DNA of 64,000 nucleotides from contig NZ_KB907975.1 in the NCBI RefSeq assembly GCF_000382265.1, positions 124,001-188,000 of the forward strand, given 5' to 3'. A program made the translations under genes and the position numbers. Shown piece by piece: positions 58,003 through 64,000 of the stretch. The notes under the pieces are model-generated. The model was not told the origin of the DNA and did no database searches. It worked only from the letters and a program-made list of their open reading frames with translations. The DNA is from Yoonia vestfoldensis DSM 16212. GTDB taxonomy: Bacteria; Pseudomonadota; Alphaproteobacteria; Rhodobacterales; Rhodobacteraceae. Within the stretch, counting starts at the first letter, position 1, and each line of letters begins with the position of its first letter.

Positions 58003-58134
58003 CAGTTATGGAACGAGGGACAGTGAGTTTGGCACGACCGGTTCCAAAGGCCGCGCCACTCCACGTAGATGGTAAATCGCTTTGACGACAAAAGGTTCCC
58101 TCAGCAAGACGTGATAGTTGCGTGATGGCGTCCT
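58003..58134 (-). other. Possible small RNA region before the terminator
   Basis: 132 bases between the zinc-ribbon gene and a strong terminator. On the minus strand a GGAAC box (58095-58099) with a GATT at 16-base spacing resembles a degenerate EcfG promoter. An RNA of about 100 bases could start near 58070 and end at the terminator. This is inference only. Confidence 0.3.
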
Positions 58135-58428
58135 TTAGTCGAACACGTCTTCGATGATATCCCACAGCTCTGAAAACACCTTGCGGCCAAAGCTTTTGCC
58201 CTTGCGCCGCTTGTGCGGGCGGGCGACCTGCATCCGTTCGGGGTGGGGCGGGGTATAAGGCCGCTTTTGCCGGGGGGCGGTGGGCGCTGCGGCGGTGGGC
58301 AGCATCTTCATCGCATGCAACGGCGCGCCGCAATTGCTGCAACTCAGCTCGTGCCGGTTCTGGCCGCGCAGCACCAGTGCCGCGCGTGTCCCGCAATAGC
58401 AGCAGGTCGCGATTTTCGTTCCAGCCAT
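58135..58428 (-). CDS. Zinc-ribbon hypothetical protein
   Basis: A 97-residue basic protein. The N-terminal zinc ribbon is CCYCGTRAALVLRGQNRHELSCSNCGAP (two CxxC pairs). A Pro/Arg/Lys-rich linker follows, and then a short C-terminal helix FSELWDIIEDVFD. The start MAGTKIATCC follows AAAGGGACCTGCC. It could bind nucleic acid, but nothing more can be said. It is 15 bases downstream of rlmB's stop-side neighbour on the same strand. Confidence 0.7.
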   Translation of the reverse strand: MAGTKIATCCYCGTRAALVLRGQNRHELSCSNCGAPLHAMKMLPTAAAPTAPRQKRPYTPPHPERMQVARPHKRRKGKSFGRKVFSELWDIIEDVFD

Positions 58429-58443
58429 GGCAGGTCCCTTTTG

Positions 58444-59220
58444 TCAGCCTCTGGCTGCATATAGGGCGACGGCGGCCGCATTTGAAACGTTGAGAGAGCC
58501 GAAATCCGCACTTGCGTCGATCCTGACCAGAATGTCGCAGGTTTCGCGCGTCTTGTCGCGCAGCCCCGGACCTTCGGCCCCCATCACCAGCGCCACGGCG
58601 CGGTCGCGCTTGCCCTCGACGGCGGCTTCGATCGTGGTTTCCGCCGCGCCATCAAGCCCCAGCACCAGATAGCCCATCTGCTGCAGTTCCACGATGGCAT
58701 CCGCCAGATTGCGCACCCGTAGATAGGGCTGGCGTTCCAGCGCGCCACTCGCCGTTTTGGCCAGCGCGCCGGTTTCGGGTGCGGCATGGCGCTGCATCGC
58801 GACCACCGCGCGCGCGCCGAACACCTCGGCCGAGCGCAGGATCGCGCCCACATTATGCGGGTCGGTCACACGGTCGAGCAGCACGATGCGCGGCGGCATC
58901 GGGCCTTGGCGCAAGGCCACATCCTGCAGACTGCCCCAGTCGAGCGGTTTGACCTCGAGCGCGGCACCCTGATGCACCGATTGCGGATCAAGGGGGGCCG
59001 CGAATTTGCGCGGATCGCTGATTTCGGGTTCCATCCCGCTGGCGGCCACCGCCTCGCCCAGACGTTCCAGCGCGTTGCGCGTCACGATCAGGCGCAATTT
59101 CTCGCGCGCGGGGTTTTCCAGCGCGTCGCGCACGGCGTGCAGGCCGAACAGCCAGACGGTTTCATTGGCCGCCACACGCTTGGCCTGTTCCTTGGCGATC
59201 ACCCATGTCGGCTTTTTCAT
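58444..59220 (-). CDS. rlmB: 23S rRNA (guanosine-2'-O)-methyltransferase RlmB-like
   Basis: A SPOUT methyltransferase expected to 2'-O-methylate a guanosine of 23S rRNA. The 258-residue protein has an N-terminal substrate-binding domain (VWLFGLHAVRDALENP) and the three SPOUT motifs TDPHNVGAILRSAEVFGA, LVMGAEGPGLRDKT and FGSLNVSNAAAVALY, which build the trefoil knot. The start MKKPTWVIAKEQAKR was chosen because the longer frame runs through the tRNA-Tyr gene. The exact position specificity (RlmB or a TrmH paralogue) cannot be settled here. Confidence 0.88.
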   Translation of the reverse strand: MKKPTWVIAKEQAKRVAANETVWLFGLHAVRDALENPAREKLRLIVTRNALERLGEAVAASGMEPEISDPRKFAAPLDPQSVHQGAALEVKPLDWGSLQDVALRQGPMPPRIVLLDRVTDPHNVGAILRSAEVFGARAVVAMQRHAAPETGALAKTASGALERQPYLRVRNLADAIVELQQMGYLVLGLDGAAETTIEAAVEGKRDRAVALVMGAEGPGLRDKTRETCDILVRIDASADFGSLNVSNAAAVALYAARG

Positions 59221-59345
59221 TCTGGCATCCGTCCTCGCTTTTCCTAGCCGATACGCGACATTGCCCGCGCTGTGAAGAGGCAGCCCGAAAGCCGCGACTT
59301 TTGCTGTTGACGCCAATCGGGGCCGCAGGTAATCACGCCCGCAGT

Positions 59346-59429
59346 GGGCGACAGGCCGCAAGGTGTGGCAGGGGACTGTAACTCCCTCGCGGAGACGCAC
59401 GCCTGGTTCGATTCCAGGGTCGCCCACCA
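59346..59429 (+). tRNA. tRNA-Tyr (anticodon GTA)
   Basis: Class II tRNA of 84 bases. Acceptor GGGCGAC pairs with GTCGCCC, then the discriminator A and encoded CCA. The anticodon arm GGGGA-CTGTAAC-TCCCT exposes GTA. A long variable arm and T arm CCTGG-TTCGATT-CCAGG follow. The D arm (GCC..GGC) is atypical, with A at position 8. Confidence 0.88.
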
Positions 59430-59509
59430 CTTGCCCCCCTGTCTGCACTGTTATCCGACCGCATCTTGCCTTAGGCAAAAGCGCAAGCAGTGACACAGGA
59501 ATCCGCCAC

Positions 59510-60493
59510 ATGCCGCAGCCTTTCAACATCATGATCGTCGGTCAGGGCGGGCGGCTGCAGTATGAGGCGCTGGTCTTTGTGGCCAGCCTGCGCGCCAATG
59601 CGCCGGGGTGCGTGGGGCGGATGATCGTCGCGGAACCGCAGCCGGGACCGCTTTGGGCCGACGATCCGCGGATGACGCCGGACATCAGGGGGGCGCTGGC
59701 CGATCTGGGGGCAGAAATCATCCCCTTCGCGTCGCGGCATTTCGGGCAAAGCTATCCGCATGGCAACAAGATCGAAGGGTTGCAAGTCCTGCCTGCGGGC
59801 GAACCATTCGTGTTTTTCGACAGCGATACGCTGATCACGGGCGACATCGGCACGGTGCCGTTCAATTTCACGCGGCCTGCCGCCTCGATGAACCGGACGG
59901 GGACATGGCCGGTGGAGGAGCTTTACTGGCCAGGCTACACGGCGATCTGGAAATCGCTTTACGACAAGTTCGGGCTGGATTTCGCATCCTCGCTTGATCT
60001 GTCAAAGCCGGATGAATTCTGGGAACGCTATCTCTATTTCAACGCAGGCTGGTTTTTCGGGGCCGATCCTGCGGCTTTCGGCGCGCTGTTCACCGAATAT
60101 GCCGTGGCAATCCGGGATGCGCCGCCACCCGAACTGGTGATCCAGCCGCTGGACCCGTGGTTGGATCAGGTGGCCTTGCCGCTGGTCATCCACGCGCTTG
60201 GCGGTGGCAGGCCAGATGCGGCGCTGGCGGGGCTGGATGGTGACCTGACCTGTCACTACCGCCTGCTGCCCCTGCTTTACGCGCGCGGCAGTGATGCGCA
60301 GATCGCGAAGCTGGAAGATGTCTGCGCGCCCAACAAGATCAAGAAACACCTCAGGCAGCACATGCCTTTCAAGCGGATGGTCTATCAAGGCCAAGGGCAG
60401 AAGGTGCGCGCGCTGTTCGACAGGACCGCCCTGCCCCGCCATGAACGCGCGATCCGCAACCAGATCAGGGCGGCGGGATTCTGGATGCGCTAG
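59510..60493 (+). CDS. Hypothetical GT-A-like glycosyltransferase-type protein
   Basis: A 327-residue soluble protein starting MPQPFNIMIVGQGGRLQYEAL. The segment GEPFVFFDSDTLITGDIG contains a DSD that resembles the DxD metal/nucleotide-sugar motif of GT-A glycosyltransferases. YFNAGWFFGADPAAFGALF and LDPWLDQVALPLVIHAL resemble later blocks of this fold. No membrane segment is present. The family is known only from hypothetical roseobacter proteins as far as I recall; activity is inference. It follows the tRNA-Tyr by 80 bases. Confidence 0.6.
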   Translation: MPQPFNIMIVGQGGRLQYEALVFVASLRANAPGCVGRMIVAEPQPGPLWADDPRMTPDIRGALADLGAEIIPFASRHFGQSYPHGNKIEGLQVLPAGEPFVFFDSDTLITGDIGTVPFNFTRPAASMNRTGTWPVEELYWPGYTAIWKSLYDKFGLDFASSLDLSKPDEFWERYLYFNAGWFFGADPAAFGALFTEYAVAIRDAPPPELVIQPLDPWLDQVALPLVIHALGGGRPDAALAGLDGDLTCHYRLLPLLYARGSDAQIAKLEDVCAPNKIKKHLRQHMPFKRMVYQGQGQKVRALFDRTALPRHERAIRNQIRAAGFWMR

Positions 60494-60622
60494 GGCTGCC
60501 GGAACAAGGGGATTCCATGCAGAATCGCACCGTGGCTATCGCGTCCCGTGCCTGCACCCCGCCCGAAGCCGTGACCCCGACGGTCAGGATGAACACGGCA
60601 AGCGCGTAGATTTGCGGGGTGG

Positions 60623-60835
60623 TCATCCCGTTTTGCACGGACTTGGATCCGTGGCCCGCAGCAATCGTATCGGCTCGCCCGGTCGCGGCGGTGGCGGCGT
60701 ATCCGGCGGCACGTGCCCAAGGTCGGGGTCCGGCATCGGATTGGGGTAATTGTCGGGATCAGGCCGTTCGTCGGGTGGTGGCAGATCAGCGGGTGGGATA
60801 TCCGCCGGGTGCTGTGTTGCAACTACGGTCAGCAT
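60623..60835 (-). CDS. Proline/aspartate-rich small protein
   Basis: A 70-residue protein of low complexity (DIPPADLPPPDERPDPDNYPNPMPDPD and similar), expected to be disordered. The ATG follows AAAGGA with a seven-base spacer. An EcfG-type promoter lies 53 bases upstream. Function unknown; it belongs to the stress-type gene group at the right end of the window. Confidence 0.55.
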   Translation of the reverse strand: MLTVVATQHPADIPPADLPPPDERPDPDNYPNPMPDPDLGHVPPDTPPPPRPGEPIRLLRATDPSPCKTG

Positions 60836-61222
60836 GATGTGTCCTTTCGTTTCTGACGAGGTCTGCGTTGTCGCGTTTCCAATGGGTCAACCCCGCAGAC
60901 CCGTTGCATGTTCCCGAACGCCAAAAGCCGCATGCCTCCACGCCAGGTTTCGCTGTCGGCATAGGCTGCATGGCCGCTGGCGAGCGCGACAGGATCAGCA
61001 CCGCCGCAAGCAAACGGGCACAGGTTTGTGCCTTGGTCGTGCCGCGATGCGGATTTCAAGCTTGGTCCGACGCGCAGCGCGCTGTCGTGCGCATCAGTGC
61101 CGGAACCACCAGGCACATGCGGATATTCACGGGTGTTCTCGGACGGGTGCTGCCCCAGATCGGCCTTGCTGATGAACCGGCTTTCGCCATCCGCCGCACG
61201 GGACGGATCGCGCTGCCCTCGT
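60836..61222. other. Non-coding stretch with an EcfG-type promoter
   Basis: About 390 bases. Apart from the promoter of the proline-rich gene at its left end I see no supported gene. Open frames on both strands here have no ribosome site and an Arg/Ser/Cys-rich composition. Confidence 0.5.
60889..60914 (-). promoter_or_regulatory. EcfG-type promoter for the proline-rich gene
   Basis: The minus strand reads GGAAC, 17 bases, GGTT. The -10 box deviates from CGTT at one base. It lies 53 bases before the ATG. Confidence 0.5.
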
Positions 61223-61384
61223 TCAAGTGCCTTTGCGCGCACCGTCCTTTTTGGGGTCAGTCTGTTTGTCGCCGGGATCGTCGTTCAATTCCTTGAGCGG
61301 CTGATCCTCGCGTTGATGATCCTGCTTCTGCGAGCTTTGTTTCGTTTTGCGCGTCGTGTCGTTGATATCATAAGCATTTGTCAT
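61223..61384 (-). CDS. Very hydrophilic 53-residue protein
   Basis: The sequence MTNAYDINDTTRKTKQSSQKQ continues with Lys/Asp/Glu/Pro residues and ends KKDGARKGT. It has no hydrophobic segment, so it is probably disordered. GGAG lies seven bases before the ATG, and a consensus EcfG promoter (61414-61438) 29 bases before it. Stress-protective role inferred only from that promoter. Confidence 0.6.
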   Translation of the reverse strand: MTNAYDINDTTRKTKQSSQKQDHQREDQPLKELNDDPGDKQTDPKKDGARKGT

Positions 61385-61413
61385 TTCGTTCTCCGTCACT
61401 GTTGCTTTGAGAA

Positions 61414-61438
61414 AACGCACGACGGAAGCAACCGTTCC
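61414..61438 (-). promoter_or_regulatory. EcfG-type promoter, perfect consensus
   Basis: The minus strand reads GGAAC, 16 bases, CGTT, an exact match to the alphaproteobacterial general stress sigma factor consensus. It drives the 53-residue hydrophilic protein. Confidence 0.75.
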
Positions 61439-61593
61439 CCGCGCCATGCGCAAAACACGAAATGTATCTTTGAATAGACCCATTCCGAAATGAGCCAGTT
61501 TTCGCCCAAAGAGTAAATTTTCATTCAAATCACTGTCATGAACAGGAATTACATGTTGTCGTTCAAACGTAGAATCCAAGAAAGGATGCCGCG

Positions 61594-61824
61594 ATGAGTG
61601 ACTGGAAAAATATCAGTGTGATTTCATGTGTCGGTGGGTCTGGCGAGGAATTGTCCGTTATCAAGCAGTCCCGTACGGGCCGGACCAGCGCCACCTTGGC
61701 GATGGATTCGCAGGACGGCACCACCGACCGCTACGTTCTTGGCAACGGCGCCGAGGTCGAACCGCTGGACACGAACAGATTTGTCCTGCTCGACACCCGC
61801 GAGATCGTGACACGCGTTTCCTAA
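61594..61824 (+). CDS. Hypothetical 76-residue protein
   Basis: A small soluble protein starting MSDWKNISVISCVGGSGEEL and ending in beta-like RFVLLDTREIVTRVS. AAAGGATG lies five to nine bases before the ATG. No family recognised. The DNA upstream is AT-rich, and I find no good EcfG site for it. Confidence 0.55.
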   Translation: MSDWKNISVISCVGGSGEELSVIKQSRTGRTSATLAMDSQDGTTDRYVLGNGAEVEPLDTNRFVLLDTREIVTRVS

Positions 61825-61835
61825 ATGGCAATGCC

Positions 61836-61860
61836 GGAACAATGTGATGCCACATCCGTT
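61836..61860 (+). promoter_or_regulatory. EcfG-type promoter, perfect consensus
   Basis: GGAAC, 16 bases, CGTT. The -10 box ends eight bases before the ATG of the DUF1622 gene, so its mRNA would be leaderless or nearly so. Confidence 0.75.
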
Positions 61861-61868
61861 GGCCTAGC

Positions 61869-62240
61869 ATGGGCACCGCATTTTCACATTCGATCCTTGA
61901 TACGATCGCGCGCATCCTTGAAGGTGCGGGCGTCGTGGCAATTCTGGTCGGCGCCGTTCTTGCCGTCTATGCGGGGGCGCGCGGGGTTTTGCGCCGCGAT
62001 GACGGGCAAAAGGTGTTCGAATTATTTCGCACCCGTCTAGCGAAAAGCATCCTGATCGGTGTCGAATTCCTGATAGCGGCGGATATCATCGGCACCGTGA
62101 TCGTCGCGCCGTCGATGGACAGTCTTGCTGTTCTGGCGCTGATCGTGCTGATCCGCACTTTCCTCAGTTTCAGTCTGGAGGTGGAAATCGAAGGCCGATG
62201 GCCGTGGCAACGACACATTGACCGCCGCCCGGACAAGTGA
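61869..62240 (+). CDS. DUF1622 membrane protein
   Basis: A 123-residue protein with three transmembrane helices (GAGVVAILVGAVLAVYAG, KSILIGVEFLIAADIIGTVIV and SLAVLALIVLIRTFLSFSLEVEIEG). The helix order and the FLSFSLEVEIEGRWPW end match DUF1622, a family of unknown function. An EcfG promoter lies immediately upstream. The next gene starts 25 bases downstream and is probably co-transcribed. Confidence 0.85.
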   Translation: MGTAFSHSILDTIARILEGAGVVAILVGAVLAVYAGARGVLRRDDGQKVFELFRTRLAKSILIGVEFLIAADIIGTVIVAPSMDSLAVLALIVLIRTFLSFSLEVEIEGRWPWQRHIDRRPDK

Positions 62241-62265
62241 CGAACATATCCCGAAGGAGCAAACC

Positions 62266-62568
62266 ATGCCACGTGGCGACAAATCCAAATATACCGACAA
62301 GCAAAAGCGCAAGGCCGAACATATCGCCGAAAGCTACGAAGACCGCGGCGTCAGCCACGACGAAGCCGAAAGCCGGGCCTGGGCGACCGTCAACAAGGAT
62401 GACGGCGGCGGCAACAAGAGCGGGTCCGGGCGCGGCACGCATACGGGAAACCCGGCCGCCACCAAAGGCGGCGAAAAGGGCGGCGCCGCATCTGCAGCCA
62501 GGCCCGAGGAGGACCGCAAAGCCGCTGCTCGCAAAGCGGCGCAGACCCGCAAAAAGACACAAGATTGA
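62266..62568 (+). CDS. Small basic hydrophilic protein (annotated elsewhere as plasmid stabilization protein)
   Basis: A 100-residue protein starting MPRGDKSKYTDKQKRKAEHIAESYEDRG. The motif VSHDEAESRAWATVNKDDGGG is followed by a Gly/Lys/Ala-rich tail with KKTQ end. Homologues are widely annotated as plasmid stabilization proteins, but there is no toxin partner here and the name is probably misleading. GAAGGAG precedes the ATG. It is likely in one transcript with the DUF1622 gene under the EcfG promoter. Confidence 0.75.
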   Translation: MPRGDKSKYTDKQKRKAEHIAESYEDRGVSHDEAESRAWATVNKDDGGGNKSGSGRGTHTGNPAATKGGEKGGAASAARPEEDRKAAARKAAQTRKKTQD

Positions 62569-63058
62569 CAGCACAGGTCGGCACTGCCGCCAAGTCCACA
62601 GCCTGCGTGACAAACCCATGACCCATCACGCGGTGACGCTCCTCAAGCGGCCGAGTTCGGACGATCTTCACACCGGTGCTGCCGCGCGGCATCAGCGCGT
62701 GGCAACTCTATCCGCAAAGATAATCGGGTCCCGCATGATCAAATCCGATTTTATCGGGAACAACCTTGGCAGATCGGTGTTGACACACTGAAGACCGGCA
62801 CAGTCCCCGTCCGGTCCTTCTCGGTGACACATCCCTGCTTCCAGTCACCGGCAATACGCGGCGGCGTCGCCTGACCCCGCTCCCGTCCTCGTGACGCCGC
62901 CGTCCCTCATCCCGAAAAAAATCGCGAAGACGGTCGTCAAACCGCCGGTCACGTTTCAGGCCGCCCTGTGACGATGAACGGCAGATGTTTTCGAGCGGAT
63001 CATTGTGCCGCAACCATCCTCCGGCCAAGGCTGGTTGCGGTTCCGTGCGCGCGGGCCG
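62569..63058. other. Non-coding stretch
   Basis: 490 bases between two small genes with opposite orientation (convergent ends). I see no supported gene, RNA or repeat. Arg-rich open frames on the minus strand (62708-63028) lack a ribosome site and family. Confidence 0.45.
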
Positions 63059-63226
63059 TCAGTGATGATCGGGCGCGTCCTTTGCCAAGGTCGATTTGTT
63101 TTCGTCCTTGTGGGCTTCAGGATCGTGCAAACGGTCCTCGGTCTTCTTTTTGCTGACCATTGCCGCGATGATGACGGCGGCAAAGGTAAAAATCGACAGA
63201 GCCGCAAGAAAATATCCGGGTTCCAT
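63059..63226 (-). CDS. Small single-span membrane protein
   Basis: A 55-residue protein: one N-terminal transmembrane helix (YFLAALSIFTFAAVIIAAMV, residues 5-24) and a charged tail KKKTEDRLHDPEAHKDENK. AAAGGAGA lies six bases before the ATG, a near-ideal ribosome site. An EcfG-like promoter lies 35 bases upstream. No family recognised. Confidence 0.65.
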   Translation of the reverse strand: MEPGYFLAALSIFTFAAVIIAAMVSKKKTEDRLHDPEAHKDENKSTLAKDAPDHH

Positions 63227-63260
63227 GATGGTCTCCTTTTCGGTTCGGGTTCAGGAAATC

Positions 63261-63285
63261 AACAAGCGTCCCCAGCAAAGGTTCC
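63261..63285 (-). promoter_or_regulatory. EcfG-type promoter for the 55-residue membrane protein
   Basis: The minus strand reads GGAAC, 16 bases, TGTT (one deviation from CGTT). Confidence 0.5.
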
Positions 63286-63313
63286 GTCGCTGCAACCGCG
63301 ACATTCTGACAGC

Positions 63314-63338
63314 GGAACAATTGCCCGCGCGGGTGGTT
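63314..63338 (+). promoter_or_regulatory. EcfG-type promoter for the 95-residue membrane protein
   Basis: GGAAC, 16 bases, GGTT (one deviation from CGTT), 54 bases before the ATG. It is divergent from the site at 63261-63285. Confidence 0.5.
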
Positions 63339-63392
63339 TTGCCTTCACAGGCACCCCGCCTTCACCGCGAACCACACAAACAGGAGAGACGC

Positions 63393-63680
63393 ATGAGCCA
63401 TTCAGAAGACAATATGGACCGCCAGGTCAAACGCCACAAAGGCCCGCTGGTCGGGTTCATCGCGATCATCGCCTTCGTTGCGGTTCTTCTCGTCTGGTGG
63501 TTAGGCGGCGAGGTGGAACAGGCACAAGACACGACTGCGCCAGGCGACGGCACAGCAACATCGGCGCCGGTGACTGGTCCGACGACGGACACGGCCGATG
63601 ACGGCGTGGCGACCGTGCCCGCGCAGAACCCCGCTGCGGAAAGCGCCGATGAACCGACCGCACCAGTCGTCGCAGATTGA
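63393..63680 (+). CDS. Small membrane-anchored protein with Thr/Ala/Pro-rich tail
   Basis: A 95-residue protein: a cytoplasmic start MSHSEDNMDRQVKRHKG, one transmembrane helix (LVGFIAIIAFVAVLLVWWLGG, residues 19-39) and a disordered Thr/Ala/Asp/Pro-rich extracytoplasmic tail. GGAGAGACGC precedes the ATG. No family recognised. Confidence 0.65.
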   Translation: MSHSEDNMDRQVKRHKGPLVGFIAIIAFVAVLLVWWLGGEVEQAQDTTAPGDGTATSAPVTGPTTDTADDGVATVPAQNPAAESADEPTAPVVAD

Positions 63681-64000
63681 TGCAGGCCCCTGCCGGGACG
63701 GTCGCCGGATCGCCCGGTCGCTATTGGATGAGCGGCCATGATCTCTGCCAGCGCGCGGGCTGCTGGTTCACATTCACCTAGGTCCGTTGCGGGGATGACC
63801 CGCCGCTGTCGCGACAGTTCGGCACCATGTCGCCACGCCACAATCGGTTCCTTAGGGTCAGACAGGGAACATCCCCCTGCCCCCGTCGTTGATGATCCAA
63901 GGACCGCAGCGACGGGATGGATGCAATGCCCTGCCGGCCAAGGATACTTGTGCCGCGCATGGGCCGCCCGCCGATGACGAAGGGCGTGCCAACCACGGTG
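63681..64000. other. Right-end stretch without supported gene
   Basis: 320 bases. A perfect EcfG-type promoter (63866-63890) points out of the window, so a stress gene probably starts just beyond position 64000. Open frames within the stretch are not convincing. Confidence 0.45.
63866..63890 (+). promoter_or_regulatory. EcfG-type promoter, perfect consensus, target beyond the window
   Basis: GGAAC, 16 bases, CGTT on the plus strand. No gene start with a ribosome site follows within the remaining 110 bases that I can support. Confidence 0.6.

Noticed and set aside
60465..60626. 53-codon minus-strand frame beginning MTTPQIYALAVFILTVG, overlapping the proline-rich gene stop by ATGA
   Set aside because: The start looks like a signal peptide and the overlap is suggestive, but the second half overlaps the end of the glycosyltransferase-like gene and has no protein-like composition. 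Support is too weak to call.
60829..61242. 137-codon minus-strand frame and its plus-strand counterpart (60868-61296)
   Set aside because: No ribosome site, mixed low-complexity composition, and it would cover the EcfG promoter of the proline-rich gene.
61550..61593. EcfG promoter for the 76-residue protein gene
   Set aside because: The only candidate is GGAAT with an 18-base spacer and CGTA, which deviates at both boxes and in spacing.
63778..63996. 72-codon minus-strand frame at the right end
   Set aside because: It runs antisense to a perfect EcfG promoter, lacks a ribosome site within the window and resembles no family.

Overview
The window is GC-rich alphaproteobacterial chromosome. 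Gene content and order point to the family Rhodobacteraceae (a roseobacter-type marine bacterium). The evidence is a cobS/cobT pair, DUF2484 beside murC, an FtsZ tail ending [10 protein letters not shown], an UpsM-like leader before mraZ, and a DUF1127 gene followed by CCTCCTCCC hairpins. The species cannot be named from the sequence.

Layout. 1-12.3 kb is housekeeping: the N-terminal part of malate synthase G cut by the left edge, a PlsC-like acyltransferase, gatB, a BolA protein, a J-domain protein, cobS and cobT around an FMN reductase, an M24 aminopeptidase and a DUF427 protein. A ClC chloride channel/transporter follows (12.3-13.9 kb).

14.4-40.7 kb is the division and cell wall (dcw) cluster, read leftward in the order mraZ, rsmH, ftsL, ftsI, murE, murF, mraY, murD, ftsW, murG, murC, DUF2484, two small membrane proteins, murB, ddl, ftsQ, ftsA, ftsZ, lpxC, bamD, recN. 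Most genes abut or overlap, so translation is probably coupled. Between murD and ftsW lie a globin-sensor chemotaxis receptor and an oppositely oriented flavoprotein, which break the transcription unit. The mraZ leader carries a strong intrinsic terminator inside the 5' UTR (the UpsM small RNA arrangement) and a MraZ operator with three TGGG-type repeats at 10-bp steps.

41.2-44.8 kb holds a GNAT acetyltransferase, the Fe-S carrier Mrp, a DUF1127 protein followed by a tandem array of seven hairpins with the anti-Shine-Dalgarno motif CCTCCTCCC (CcsR/cuckoo RNAs), and a divergent Lrp regulator/LysE exporter pair. 44.8-52.3 kb holds a UvrD helicase, an FMN-dependent alpha-hydroxy acid dehydrogenase and pyruvate carboxylase. 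52.3-59.5 kb holds tRNA-Gly, a receiver-domain protein, hisB-hisH, a lytic transglycosylase, hisA-hisF-hisE, a CoA-binding protein, rlmB and tRNA-Tyr.

60.5-64 kb is an accessory stretch of very small stress-type proteins (proline-rich, hydrophilic, DUF1622, short membrane proteins). I find six sites of the form GGAAC-N16/17-NGTT at the right place before these genes. This matches the promoter of the alphaproteobacterial general stress sigma factor EcfG, so the stretch looks like a compact general-stress island. The three regulatory RNA/promoter systems (cuckoo array, UpsM leader, EcfG island) and the interrupted dcw cluster are the most interesting content.
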